This document shows positions 10,903 to 19,042 of a stretch of 64,000 bases of DNA, in pieces (the first letter of the stretch is position 1; the number at the start of each line of letters is the position of its first letter). Source of the stretch: Variovorax beijingensis. Lineage in GTDB: Bacteria > Pseudomonadota > Gammaproteobacteria > Burkholderiales > Burkholderiaceae_C. The notes below the pieces were generated by a model. The model was not told where the DNA came from. It saw only the letters and a program-made list of their open reading frames with translations, and did not search any database. The translations under genes and the position numbers were made by a program. Location of the stretch: the NCBI RefSeq assembly GCF_007828835.1, contig NZ_VIVL01000002.1, positions 620,001-684,000 on the forward strand. Reading direction: 5' to 3'.

Positions 10903-11838
10903 CTACAGCCGCCCCAGCAGCAGGAACTCCATCAGCGCCTTCTGCGCATGGAGCCGGTTCTCGGCCTCGTCCCACACCACCGACTGCGGGCCGTCGATGA
11001 CCTCGGCCTGCACTTCCTCGCCGCGGTGCGCGGGCAGGCAGTGCATGAAGAGGGCGTCGGGCTGGGCGATGCGCATCATGTCCTCGTCGACGCACCAGTC
11101 GGCAAAGGCCTTGCGGCGGGCCTCGTTCTCGGACTCGTAGCCCATGCTGGTCCAGACGTCGGTGGTCACCAGGTCGGCGCCGCGGCAGGCTTCCATCGGG
11201 TCCTTGAAAACCTGGTAGCTGTCGGCCGAGCGCAGGCCCGCCACCGACTGGTCGACCTCGTAGCCGCTGGGCGTGCTCACGTGCACCTTGAAGCCCAGGA
11301 TCTCGCTGGCCTGCAGCCAGGTGTTGGCCATGTTGTTGCCGTCGCCCACCCAGGCCACGGTCTTGCCCTGGATGGATCCGCGGTGCTCGATGTAGGTGAA
11401 GATGTCCGCGAGGATCTGGCAGGGGTGGAACTCGTTGGTCAGGCCGTTGATGACGGGCACGCGCGAGTGCGCGGCGAAGGTGTCGATCTTGGTCTGCTCG
11501 TAGGTGCGGATCATCACGAGGTCGACCATGCGGCTGATGACCTTGGCACTGTCCTCGATGGGCTCGGCGCGGCCGAGCTGGCTGTCGCCGGTGGTCAGGT
11601 GCACCACGCTGCCGCCGAGCTGGTACATGCCCGCCTCGAAGCTCACGCGGGTGCGCGTGCTGGCCTTCTCGAAGATCATGGCCAGCGTGCGGTCGGTCAG
11701 GGGCTGGTGCTTCTCGTAGGTCTTGAACTTCTTCTTGATGATCGCCATGCGATCGAAGAGGTAGGCGTATTCGTCGGCCGTGAAGTCCGAGAACTGCAGG
11801 TAGTGGCGGATGGCGTTGGGCGTGGTGGCGGTCGTCAT
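10903..11838 (-). CDS. argF: Ornithine carbamoyltransferase
   Basis: Cytoplasmic arginine-biosynthesis enzyme making citrulline from ornithine and carbamoyl phosphate. 311 residues. The carbamoyl-phosphate loop STRTRVSFE, FHPCQ, the ornithine-side DVWTSMG and HCLPAHRG are all intact. The ATG overlaps the argD stop (ATGA), giving an argD-argF operon, common in beta-proteobacteria. Confidence 0.97.
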   Translation of the reverse strand: MTTATTPNAIRHYLQFSDFTADEYAYLFDRMAIIKKKFKTYEKHQPLTDRTLAMIFEKASTRTRVSFEAGMYQLGGSVVHLTTGDSQLGRAEPIEDSAKVISRMVDLVMIRTYEQTKIDTFAAHSRVPVINGLTNEFHPCQILADIFTYIEHRGSIQGKTVAWVGDGNNMANTWLQASEILGFKVHVSTPSGYEVDQSVAGLRSADSYQVFKDPMEACRGADLVTTDVWTSMGYESENEARRKAFADWCVDEDMMRIAQPDALFMHCLPAHRGEEVQAEVIDGPQSVVWDEAENRLHAQKALMEFLLLGRL

Positions 11839-13043
11839 TGCGCTGCAGGCTCCGACAGGAATGTTTTGACGATGGGCGCGAGGATCGCGACGATCTCGTC
11901 GGCTTCGGCAATGCTCAGGATGAGCGGCGGCACCAGGCGGATCACCTTGTCGGCCGTCACGCTCAGCAGCAGGCCGGCGTCGCAGGCGCGGTTCAAAATG
12001 ACGCCGCAGGGCCGGTCGAGCTCGATGCCGAGCATCAGGCCCTGGCCGCGGATTTCCTTCACGCCCGCCAGGCCGCCGATTTCGCGTTCGAGCGCGGCCT
12101 TCAGGTGCTCGCCCACGGCGGCGGCGTTCTCGAGCAGCTTGTGCTCTTCCATGATGCGGATGGTTTCGATGCCGGCGCGCATCGCGAGCGGGTTGCCGCC
12201 GAAGGTGGTGCCGTGGTTGCCCGGGCCGAAGATGTGGGCGGCCTTGGGGCCAGCCACCACGGCGCCGATCGGCACGCCCGAGCCCAGGCCCTTGGCCAGC
12301 GGCATGACGTCGGGCTTGATGCCGGCCCACTGGTGCGCGAACCACTTGCCGGTGCGGCCCATGCCGCATTGCACTTCGTCGATCATCATGAGCCAGTCGC
12401 GCTGGTCGCACAGGGCGCGCACCTGCCTGAGGTACTCCCAGCGCATCGGGTTGATGCCGCCTTCGCCCTGGATGGTCTCGAAGAACACGGCGACCACGTT
12501 GGGGTTGCCTTCGGTGGCCTTTTTCAGCGCCTCGATGTCGTTCAGCGGCACGCGGATGAAGCCCTCGACCAGCGGGCCGAAACCGGCCTGCACCTTCGGG
12601 TTGCCGGTGGCCGACAGGGTGGCGATGCTGCGGCCGTGGAAAGCGGCTTCGTACACCACGATCTCGGGCCGCTCGATGCCCTTGTCATGGCCGAACTTGC
12701 GCGCGAGCTTCAGGGCGGCCTCGTTGGCCTCCAGCCCGGTGCAGCAGAAGAAGGCATTGGTCAGGCCCGAGAGCTCGGTCAGCTTGGCGGCCAGCTGTTC
12801 CTGGCCGGGCACGTGGTAGTAGTTGGAGCTGTGGATCAGCTTGCTGAGCTGGTCCTGCAGCGCGGGCACCAGCTGGGGGTGGTTGTGGCCCAGCGTGTTC
12901 ACGGCAATGCCGCCGAGGCCGTCGAGGTAGGCCTTGCCCGCGGTGTCCCAGACTCGGCAGCCCTGGCCGTGCGACAGCGCGATCGGCAGGCGACCGTAGG
13001 TGTTCATGACGTGGGGCGAGGTGGGCTGGGCGGTAGCGCTCAT
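11835..13043 (-). CDS. argD: Acetylornithine aminotransferase
   Basis: A class III PLP aminotransferase of arginine biosynthesis, 402 residues from the ATG at 13043, which has GGAGA six bases upstream. Visible motifs are GLGGIAVNTLGHNHP, CCTGLEANEAALKLAR, DEVQCGMGRTGKWFAHQ and the PLP-lysine context PLAKGLGSGVPIGA. It may also serve as succinyldiaminopimelate aminotransferase, as ArgD often does. It is divergent from the DUF3579 gene, and argF follows with a 4-base overlap. Confidence 0.96.
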   Translation of the reverse strand: MSATAQPTSPHVMNTYGRLPIALSHGQGCRVWDTAGKAYLDGLGGIAVNTLGHNHPQLVPALQDQLSKLIHSSNYYHVPGQEQLAAKLTELSGLTNAFFCCTGLEANEAALKLARKFGHDKGIERPEIVVYEAAFHGRSIATLSATGNPKVQAGFGPLVEGFIRVPLNDIEALKKATEGNPNVVAVFFETIQGEGGINPMRWEYLRQVRALCDQRDWLMMIDEVQCGMGRTGKWFAHQWAGIKPDVMPLAKGLGSGVPIGAVVAGPKAAHIFGPGNHGTTFGGNPLAMRAGIETIRIMEEHKLLENAAAVGEHLKAALEREIGGLAGVKEIRGQGLMLGIELDRPCGVILNRACDAGLLLSVTADKVIRLVPPLILSIAEADEIVAILAPIVKTFLSEPAAQ

Positions 13044-13203
13044 TCGGTTCTCCAGATAGGGAACCGCGGATTCTAGGCGTGCGCCTTGACGGCTTCGTTG
13101 AGGATTCCGCATTACAGCAATGCCCGCTGCCCGGGAGGCGAAAGGCGCCCGGATAGAATCGCTTGTTGCACCGCAGCACCTGCTGCGGGCGCCTCATTCA
13201 ACG

Positions 13204-13524
13204 ATGATTTCCCCCACTGCCAAAGAAATCTTCATCCAGGGCATCACCCGCGATGGCCGGACTTTCCGCCCCAGCGACTGGGCCGAGCGGCTGGCCGGCG
13301 TGATGTGCTCCTTCCGCCCCGGCGGCGCCTATCCGGGCAGCCACCTGAGCTATTCGCCCTGGTGCATTCCAACCACCATCAACGGGGTCAAGTGCGTGGT
13401 GGTGAACCGCGCCCTGCGCGACGCCGAACCCATGGCCTGGGACTTCTGTGTGAATTTCGCGCGCGACAACGACCTGCAGGTGGCCGAGGCCTGCCTGGTG
13501 CCCGACGTGCCGCCCAAGGCCTGA
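13204..13524 (+). CDS. DUF3579 family protein
   Basis: 106 residues of a conserved beta-proteobacterial family of unknown function that typically lies beside argF/argD, as here (divergent from argD). Conserved-looking segments are EIFIQGITRDGRTFRPSDWAE and YSPWCIPT. No membrane segment or catalytic motif is visible. The ATG at 13204 was preferred over an in-frame upstream start because family similarity begins at MISPTAKEIF. A bidirectional terminator follows. Confidence 0.88.
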   Translation: MISPTAKEIFIQGITRDGRTFRPSDWAERLAGVMCSFRPGGAYPGSHLSYSPWCIPTTINGVKCVVVNRALRDAEPMAWDFCVNFARDNDLQVAEACLVPDVPPKA

Positions 13525-13565
13525 GCGGGCGGCCTCCTCCGGCAGGACAGAAGCGATCGGACATG

Positions 13566-13591
13566 AAAAAACCGCCCGAAGGCGGTTTTTT
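13566..13591. terminator. Bidirectional intrinsic terminator
   Basis: Perfect 11-bp inverted repeat AAAAAACCGCC / GGCGGTTTTTT around a CGAA loop. T-runs on both strands let it end transcription from the DUF3579 gene (plus) and from rpsT (minus). Confidence 0.92.
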
Positions 13592-13623
13592 ACACTTTGC
13601 TGCAGCGCACCCCGATCAAACGG

Positions 13624-13645
13624 CGGACCGGAGAATTCCGGTCCG
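13624..13645. repeat. Perfect 9-bp inverted repeat downstream of rpsT
   Basis: CGGACCGGA and TCCGGTCCG flank a GAAT loop, forming a strong GC hairpin 17 bases after the rpsT stop and ahead of the U-tract terminator. It could stabilise the rpsT transcript 3' end. It has no T-run, so it is unlikely to be a terminator by itself. Confidence 0.7.
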
Positions 13646-13662
13646 GGCTTGCCTGACAGGTG

Positions 13663-13977
13663 TCAGGCGGCGGCCTTTTCAGGCGCGAGGGCGAGGGCCT
13701 TGACCTTCGCCGACAGGCGGCTCTTGTCGCGAGCAGCCTTGTTCTTGTGGAAGATGCCCTTGTCGGCGACGGTGTCGACGATGCTCTGGGCCTTCGCGAA
13801 GAGTTCGCTTGCCTTGGTCTTGTCGCCGGCCAGGACGGCCTTTTCGACATTCTTCACGGCGGTGCGGTATTTGGAGCGCAGCGAGGTGTTCGCAGCGTTG
13901 AGCTTGGTGTCCTGGCGGACGCGCTTACGGCCGGAGGCGAGGCGCGGGTTCTTTTTCTTGGGCTTGGCGGATGCCAT
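13663..13977 (-). CDS. rpsT: 30S ribosomal protein S20
   Basis: A small basic protein of 104 residues binding 16S rRNA; slightly longer than the usual 86-90 because of an Ala/Lys-rich C-terminus. The N-terminus [19 protein letters not shown] and the helical core [15 protein letters not shown] are typical. AAGGA lies 8 bases before the ATG. It is monocistronic, divergent from murJ and followed by two hairpins, the second with a U-tract. Confidence 0.96.
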
Positions 13978-14083
13978 GGTTTGGTTCCTTAGGTGTCTGA
14001 GGATGATGCAGCAAAGCCCTCCATTATAGGCCGGGTTGCCTTTTTCGCCGAATCGGGGCTTGCCGGGCCCTACACTCGCCCCC

Positions 14084-15637
14084 GTGTCCCTGTTCAAATC
14101 CGCTTCCACCGTATCCCTGCTGACCCTCGCTTCGCGGATCACGGGCCTCGTGCGCGACGTGCTTTTTGCCTCGGTGTTCGGCGTCAGCGCGCTGACCGAC
14201 GCGTTCAACGTCGCCTTCCGCATTCCCAACCTGTTCCGGCGGGTTTTCGGCGAAGGCGCCTTCAGCCAGGCCTTCGTGCCGGTGCTCGCGGCGCGCAAGA
14301 CCGAAGCCGGCCAGGAGGGCGCCAAGGCGCTGATCGACCATGTCGCCACGCTGCTGACCTGGGCGCTGGTGGTGGTCTGCGTGGCCGGCGTGGCCGGCGC
14401 GCCGCTCCTGGTGTGGGCCATGGCCAGCGGGCTGGCGGGCTTCGACGCCGCCGTGGTCATGACGCGCTGGATGTTCCCCTACATCGGCTTCATGTCGCTC
14501 GTGGCGCTGGCGGGCGGCATCCTGAACACCTGGCGCAAGTTCGCGGTGCCGGCCGCCTCGCCGGTGCTGCTCAACATCGCGCTGATCCTGGCAATCGTCG
14601 TCGGGGCGCCGTTGTTCCGCCGCTACGGCATCGAGCCGATCTATGCCCAATGCGTGGGCGTGCTGGTCGGCGGCGTGCTGCAGCTGGCCATCCAGATTCC
14701 GGCGTTGCGTGCGCTGGGCCTCCTGCCGCGCATCGGTGCGAGCTTCAAGGCCCTGGGCGACGCCTGGCGCGACCCCGCCACGCGCCAGGTGCTGAAGCTG
14801 ATGCTGCCCGCCCTGCTGGGCGTGAGCGTGGCGCAGATCTCGCTGCTCATCAACACGCAGATCGCCTCGCATCTTGCGGTCGGCAGCGTGACCTGGATCG
14901 GCAATGCCGACCGCCTCATGGAGTTTCCGACCGCGATGCTCGGCGTGGCGCTCGGCGTGGTGCTGATGCCGCAGCTGGCCGGCGCCCGCGCGGCCAAGGA
15001 CGACGCGCGCTACTCGTCGCTGCTCGACCTGGGCCTGCGGCTGGTGGTGCTGCTGTCGGCGCCGTGCGCCGTCGCGCTGCTGCTCTTTGCCCAGCCGCTG
15101 GTGGCCGTGCTGTTCCACAACGGCGCCTACCAGGGCGAGGACGTGCAGCGCACCACCGTGGCGCTGATGGGCTATGGCGTCGGGCTGATCGGCCTGGTGG
15201 CCATCAAGGTGCTCGCGCCCGGCTACTACGCCAGGCAGGACACGCGCACGCCCATGCTGATCGCCGTGGGCGTGCTGGTGCTGACCCAGGTCCTCAATTT
15301 CTTCCTGGTGCCGGTGCTGCAGCATGCGGCGCTCACGCTGACCATTGCCATCGGCGCGCTGGTCAATGCGGTCTGGCTGCTGGTCGGGCTGATCCGCCGC
15401 GGCAGCTACAAGCCCGAACCCGGCTGGGGCAAGTTCGCGCTGCAGGTACTGGCGGGAATGCTGGTGCTCGCGGCCCTGCTGGCATGGGGTTCGCGCCACT
15501 TCGACTGGATCGGCCTGCGCGAGCAGCGCTTCCTGCGCATCGGCCTGCTGGCCGCGCTGATCGCCGGCGCGGCGCTGCTGTATTTCGCGGTGCTCGCGGC
15601 CGTGGGCGTGCGGCTTCGCAGTTTCATGCGCCGGTAA
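14084..15637 (+). CDS. murJ: Lipid II flippase MurJ (MviN)
   Basis: An inner-membrane MOP-superfamily transporter that flips lipid II for peptidoglycan synthesis. 517 residues from the GTG at 14084 ([18 protein letters not shown]), close to the family norm; upstream in-frame sequence is not conserved-looking. The N-terminal [16 protein letters not shown] and [20 protein letters not shown] are MurJ hallmarks. About 13-14 hydrophobic helices follow. It is transcribed alone, divergent from rpsT. Confidence 0.95.
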
Positions 15638-15737
15638 GAGGCCTTGCGTTGCGGCTTTCCGCAACGCAGCCGTTTTCGAACTGCGCAAGCTGAAAACACC
15701 GCCTTGACGCTCCCCGAATGCTCCTCTACAAAGACAC

Positions 15738-16589
15738 ATGACGTTCAGCTTTCAGGTTCCCACGGCCCTGGCGTATTTCGAATCGCTGGTGCAGAGCGAC
15801 GAGCACTTTCCGCTGCTGGAGGCTGCCGCCAGCCTCGCGCAGGACGAATACCCCGACCTCGACGTGCAGCAGGTGCTGGGCGACGTCGACCAGTTGCTCG
15901 CGCGCCTGAAGCGCCGGCTGCCGGCCGATGCCGCGCCGCTGGCCCGGCTGCGCGCGCTCAACCAGTTCTTCTTCAACGACTTGAACTTCGGCGGCAACGT
16001 CAACGACTACTACGACCCCGACAACAGCTACCTGAACGCCGTGCTGCGCACGCGCCGCGGCATTCCCATTTCGCTGGCGGTGCTGTGGATGGAGCTCGCG
16101 CAGGGGCTGGGCCTGCAGGCGCGCGGCATCGGCTTTCCGGGCCACTTCATGCTCAAGGTCACGCTGCCCAAGGGGCAGGTGGTGATCGACCCCTTCACCG
16201 GCAAGTCGCTCTCGCGCGAAGAGCTCGGCGAGCGGCTCGAACCCTACAAGCGCAGCAACGGGCTGGTCGGCGATTTCGACGTGCCGCTGGGCCTGTACCT
16301 GCAGCCCGCCAGCTCGCGCGAGATCATCGGGCGCATGCTGCGCAACCTGAAGGAAGTGCACCGCGCGCAGGAAGACTGGCAGCGCGCCATCGCCGTGCAG
16401 GACCGCCTCATCGCGCTGCTGCCCAACGCCTGGGGCGAGTACCGCGACCGCGGCATCGCGCATGCCGAGCAGGGCAACACGGCGGCCGCCGTGCGCGACC
16501 TGGAAACCTACCTCGAGCATGCGGAAGACGCGCTCGACGTCGACGTCATTGCGGAGCGCGTCGCGGCGCTGCGGCGCGAATCCGACTGA
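15738..16589 (+). CDS. SirB1-family transglutaminase-like protein with TPR tail
   Basis: 283 residues. The N-terminal two thirds match the SirB1 family (LNQFFFNDLNFGG, RTRRGIPISLAVLWMELA, GIGFPGHFMLKV), and the C-terminal 90 residues form TPR-like helices (EDWQRAIAVQDRLIALLPNAW). A transglutaminase-like fold is inferred for the family, but the enzymatic role is unknown. The stop overlaps the next start by one base (TGATG), so the two are probably co-translated. Confidence 0.85.
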   Translation: MTFSFQVPTALAYFESLVQSDEHFPLLEAAASLAQDEYPDLDVQQVLGDVDQLLARLKRRLPADAAPLARLRALNQFFFNDLNFGGNVNDYYDPDNSYLNAVLRTRRGIPISLAVLWMELAQGLGLQARGIGFPGHFMLKVTLPKGQVVIDPFTGKSLSREELGERLEPYKRSNGLVGDFDVPLGLYLQPASSREIIGRMLRNLKEVHRAQEDWQRAIAVQDRLIALLPNAWGEYRDRGIAHAEQGNTAAAVRDLETYLEHAEDALDVDVIAERVAALRRESD

Positions 16590-17017
16590 TGGCCACCAGC
16601 ACCGGCGTGGCCGACGCGCCCGATCTCGGCACCCTGCATGAATTCCACGGCGTGCAGCCCGTGCTGCCGGTGTCCGACGCCGCGCGCGCCGCGCGCTGGT
16701 TCCGCGACGTGCTGGGCTTCGAGATCGACTTCATCGCCGGCGAGCCACCGAGCTACGCGCGGGTCAAGAAGGGCGACCGCAGCTACGGCGACCCGGTCTA
16801 CCTGCGGCTGTGGCAGTGCAACACCCGCGGGGCGCCGCCCTGGCGCGGCGAGATCGTGATCCACGTGGGCAAGGACATCGACGGCCTGTACGCGGCCTAT
16901 GCGAAGCGCGGCGTCACGGTGATCGAGCCGCCCGTCTCGCAGCCCTGGGGCCTGCGCGAATTCGCCATCCGCGAGCCCGACGGGCATGTGCTGCGTTTCT
17001 GCGGCTATCTGCCCTGA
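16589..17017 (+). CDS. VOC/glyoxalase-fold protein
   Basis: 142 residues with the paired beta-alpha-beta-beta-beta pattern of the vicinal oxygen chelate superfamily: VLPVSDAARAARWFRDVLGF at the N-terminus and WGLREFAIREPDGHVLRFCGY at the C-terminus. The terminal E/D residues fit a metal site or the bleomycin-resistance subgroup. Substrate unknown. It is translationally coupled to the SirB1-family gene. Confidence 0.8.
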   Translation: MATSTGVADAPDLGTLHEFHGVQPVLPVSDAARAARWFRDVLGFEIDFIAGEPPSYARVKKGDRSYGDPVYLRLWQCNTRGAPPWRGEIVIHVGKDIDGLYAAYAKRGVTVIEPPVSQPWGLREFAIREPDGHVLRFCGYLP

Positions 17018-17056
17018 ATTTCTGATACATAAAATTACAAATAGATCGAGGCGGCG

Positions 17057-17083
17057 TGTCGATCAGGCTTGCGCTCGCGCGAC
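17057..17083 (+). promoter_or_regulatory. Candidate ECF42-type promoter for the DGPF gene pair
   Basis: TGTCGA (17057-17062) and CGAC (17080-17083) are separated by 17 bases and lie about 65 bases before the first DGPF gene. As I recall, published ECF42 target promoters carry a TGTCGA-like -35 and a short CGA/CGTC-like -10, and ECF42 genes sit beside DGPF genes as here. The match is by eye. Confidence 0.55.
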
Positions 17084-17146
17084 GTGTGAACAGGAGCGCG
17101 CAAATTCCAGCACCTCCCGATTTCATCAACCTTCAGGAGAAACGAC

Positions 17147-17569
17147 ATGCGATTCATGGTTCTGGTCAAGGCCAACAAGGATTCCGAAGCCGGCGTGATG
17201 CCGAGTACCGAGGTGCTCACCGCCATGGGCAAGTTCAACGAGGAACTGGTCAAGGCCGGCGTGCTGCTGGCGGGCGAAGGGCTGCATCCGTCTTCCAGGG
17301 GTGCGCGCGTGCGCTGCGAAGGCCTCAAGCGCACCGTCATCGACGGTCCTTTTGCCGAAACGAAGGAACTGCTCGCGGGTTTCTGGCTGCTTCAGGTCAA
17401 ATCTAAGGAGGAAGCCATCGAGTGGATCAAGCGCAGCCCGTTCCAGGAGGGCGAGATCGAGATCCGCCAGGTGTTCGAAGCCTCCGATTTCGGCGACTCG
17501 ATGACGCCCGAACTGCTGGCGCAGGAAGAGCGCCTGCGCGCAGAGGCCTTGGCTAAGGCCGGCAGCTGA
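17147..17569 (+). CDS. DGPF/YCII-related protein 1
   Basis: 140 residues of the YCII-related (DGPF) family, with the signature VIDGPFAETKELLAGFWLL and N-terminal MRFMVLVKANKDSEAG. The fold is ferredoxin-like; no reaction is established. It heads a two-gene unit with a near relative 27 bases downstream, preceded by AGGAGA and a candidate ECF42 promoter. Members are typically linked to ECF42 sigma factors, and one lies 1.5 kb downstream. Confidence 0.88.
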   Translation: MRFMVLVKANKDSEAGVMPSTEVLTAMGKFNEELVKAGVLLAGEGLHPSSRGARVRCEGLKRTVIDGPFAETKELLAGFWLLQVKSKEEAIEWIKRSPFQEGEIEIRQVFEASDFGDSMTPELLAQEERLRAEALAKAGS

Positions 17570-17596
17570 CAAGACCTTGAAGAGAAGGAGACCGCC

Positions 17597-18013
17597 ATGC
17601 GATTCATGCTGCTGATGATTCCCCACGGCTACGAAACCGCCGCGCCCGGCACCATTCCCGACGACGTCGATGCGGTGGCGGCCATGATGGCCTACAACGA
17701 GTCGATGCAGAAGGCCGGCGTGCTGATCAGCTGCGACGGCCTGCATCCGCCCTCGATGGGTGCGCGCGTGAGCTTTCCGGGCCGCAAGCCCAAGGTGGTC
17801 GACGGCCCCTTCGCCGAGGCCAAGGAAGTGCTCGGCGGCTACTGGATCATCGACGTGCCCTCGCGCGCCGATGCCATCGAATGGGCCACGCGCTGCCCCG
17901 GCAGCGAGAACGAGGTCATCGAGGTCCGGCAGATCCAGGAAATTGCCGACTTCCCGCCCGAGGTGCAGGCGCTGACGACCGAATTCGCGTCGATGCAGGC
18001 CGTCAAGAAATAG
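17597..18013 (+). CDS. DGPF/YCII-related protein 2
   Basis: 138 residues, a paralogue of the preceding gene (same MRFMLLM start, VVDGPFAEAKEVLGGYWII signature). AAGGAG lies 8 bases before the ATG, and no separate promoter is evident in the 27-base gap, so it is probably co-transcribed with its neighbour. Function unknown; ECF42-associated by genomic context. The gene converges with the SUMF1-like gene 10 bases away. Confidence 0.88.
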   Translation: MRFMLLMIPHGYETAAPGTIPDDVDAVAAMMAYNESMQKAGVLISCDGLHPPSMGARVSFPGRKPKVVDGPFAEAKEVLGGYWIIDVPSRADAIEWATRCPGSENEVIEVRQIQEIADFPPEVQALTTEFASMQAVKK

Positions 18014-18023
18014 GATCCGCTGG

Positions 18024-18998
18024 TCAGTCCTCTCGCACCAGCCGGATGCCCACCAGCGTGTAGCGCGTGTCCGGCGCGTTCCAGTTGCGATAGGCCGCCC
18101 GGGCATAGAAGGCCCAGGTGTGCCAGGAGCCGCCGCGGCGTACCCGCACTCCGCCTTGGGCGGGGCCCTGCGGGTCGTCGAGCGGCGACTGCGCGTAGTA
18201 TTTCTCGCCATGCCAGTCGGCCACCCATTCCCACGCATTACCGTGCATGTCGTAAAGGCCCCAGGCGTTCGGCGCAAAGCTGCCGACCGGCGCGGTGAAC
18301 GCGTAGCCATCGTCGCCGTCCAGCGCCATCGGCTGCCAGCGCGGCCAGTACCGGGCGCTGTTCGCATCGAACACGTTGGCCGCGCCCAGCAGCGAGTGCG
18401 GCTCGTCGCCCGAGCTGTAGCGGCTGCGCGTGCCGGCGCGGCAGGCGTATTCCCATTCGGCCTCGGTCGGCAGCCGGTAGCGGCGGCCCTCGGTCTTGCT
18501 CAGCCAGGCCGCCAGCGCCTGGGCGTCGTTCCAGGTCACGTTGACGACCGGATGGTCGTCGCCTTGCGCGAAGCCGGGGTTGCGCCAGGAGTAGCGCGGG
18601 TCGCGGCCCTCGAAGGCGTCGCCGCGCTTCGTGGTGGCCGGGTCGTAGTCGGCGCGCCAGCCGTAGCCGCCGGTTCCGTCGGCCACCGACTCGGGCACGT
18701 AGCCCGAGGCTTCGACGAAGCGCCGGAACTGGCCGACCGTCACCTCGTGCCGGCCCATCCAGAAGGAGTGGGTGATGCGCACCCGGTGAACCGGCCCCTC
18801 GTCGCCCAGCTGCGCGAATCGCTCTCTCGGCAGCTGCCCATAGGCGGCGGCCAACGATTCGGGCGGTTCGTCGCTGCCCATCAGGAACTCGCCGGCCGGC
18901 AGCCTGACGAAAGCCATGCCGAGGCTGTTGCGTTCGACCTCGGCGGCTTGGGCACCGCCGAGGACCATGGCCAGGATCAGGAGGCAGCACTGCTTCAT
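18024..18998 (-). CDS. Exported SUMF1/formylglycine-generating-enzyme-like protein
   Basis: 324 residues with an N-terminal signal peptide (MKQCCLLILAMVLGGAQAA, probable cleavage after AQA), then a SUMF1 domain: FVRLPAGEFLMGSDE, HEVTVGQFRRFVEASGY, HPVVNVTWNDAQALAAWL, RLPTEAEWEYACRAG, DMHGNAWEWVADW and VRRGGSWHTWAFYARAAYR. In true FGEs a redox-active Cys pair follows GGS; here that stretch has no cysteine, so sulfatase-activating activity is unlikely. A periplasmic binding or structural role is possible. It is inserted, in opposite orientation, between the DGPF pair and the ECF sigma gene. Confidence 0.85.
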   Translation of the reverse strand: MKQCCLLILAMVLGGAQAAEVERNSLGMAFVRLPAGEFLMGSDEPPESLAAAYGQLPRERFAQLGDEGPVHRVRITHSFWMGRHEVTVGQFRRFVEASGYVPESVADGTGGYGWRADYDPATTKRGDAFEGRDPRYSWRNPGFAQGDDHPVVNVTWNDAQALAAWLSKTEGRRYRLPTEAEWEYACRAGTRSRYSSGDEPHSLLGAANVFDANSARYWPRWQPMALDGDDGYAFTAPVGSFAPNAWGLYDMHGNAWEWVADWHGEKYYAQSPLDDPQGPAQGGVRVRRGGSWHTWAFYARAAYRNWNAPDTRYTLVGIRLVRED

Positions 18999-19042
18999 GT
19001 GCGGATGCTATTGCACCTCCTGGACAATGAGGAAGCGCACGC

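Noticed and set aside
10525..12819. 764-codon plus-strand frame across the YkgJ gene, argF and argD
   Set aside because: It crosses three recognisable minus-strand genes and has no domain of its own.
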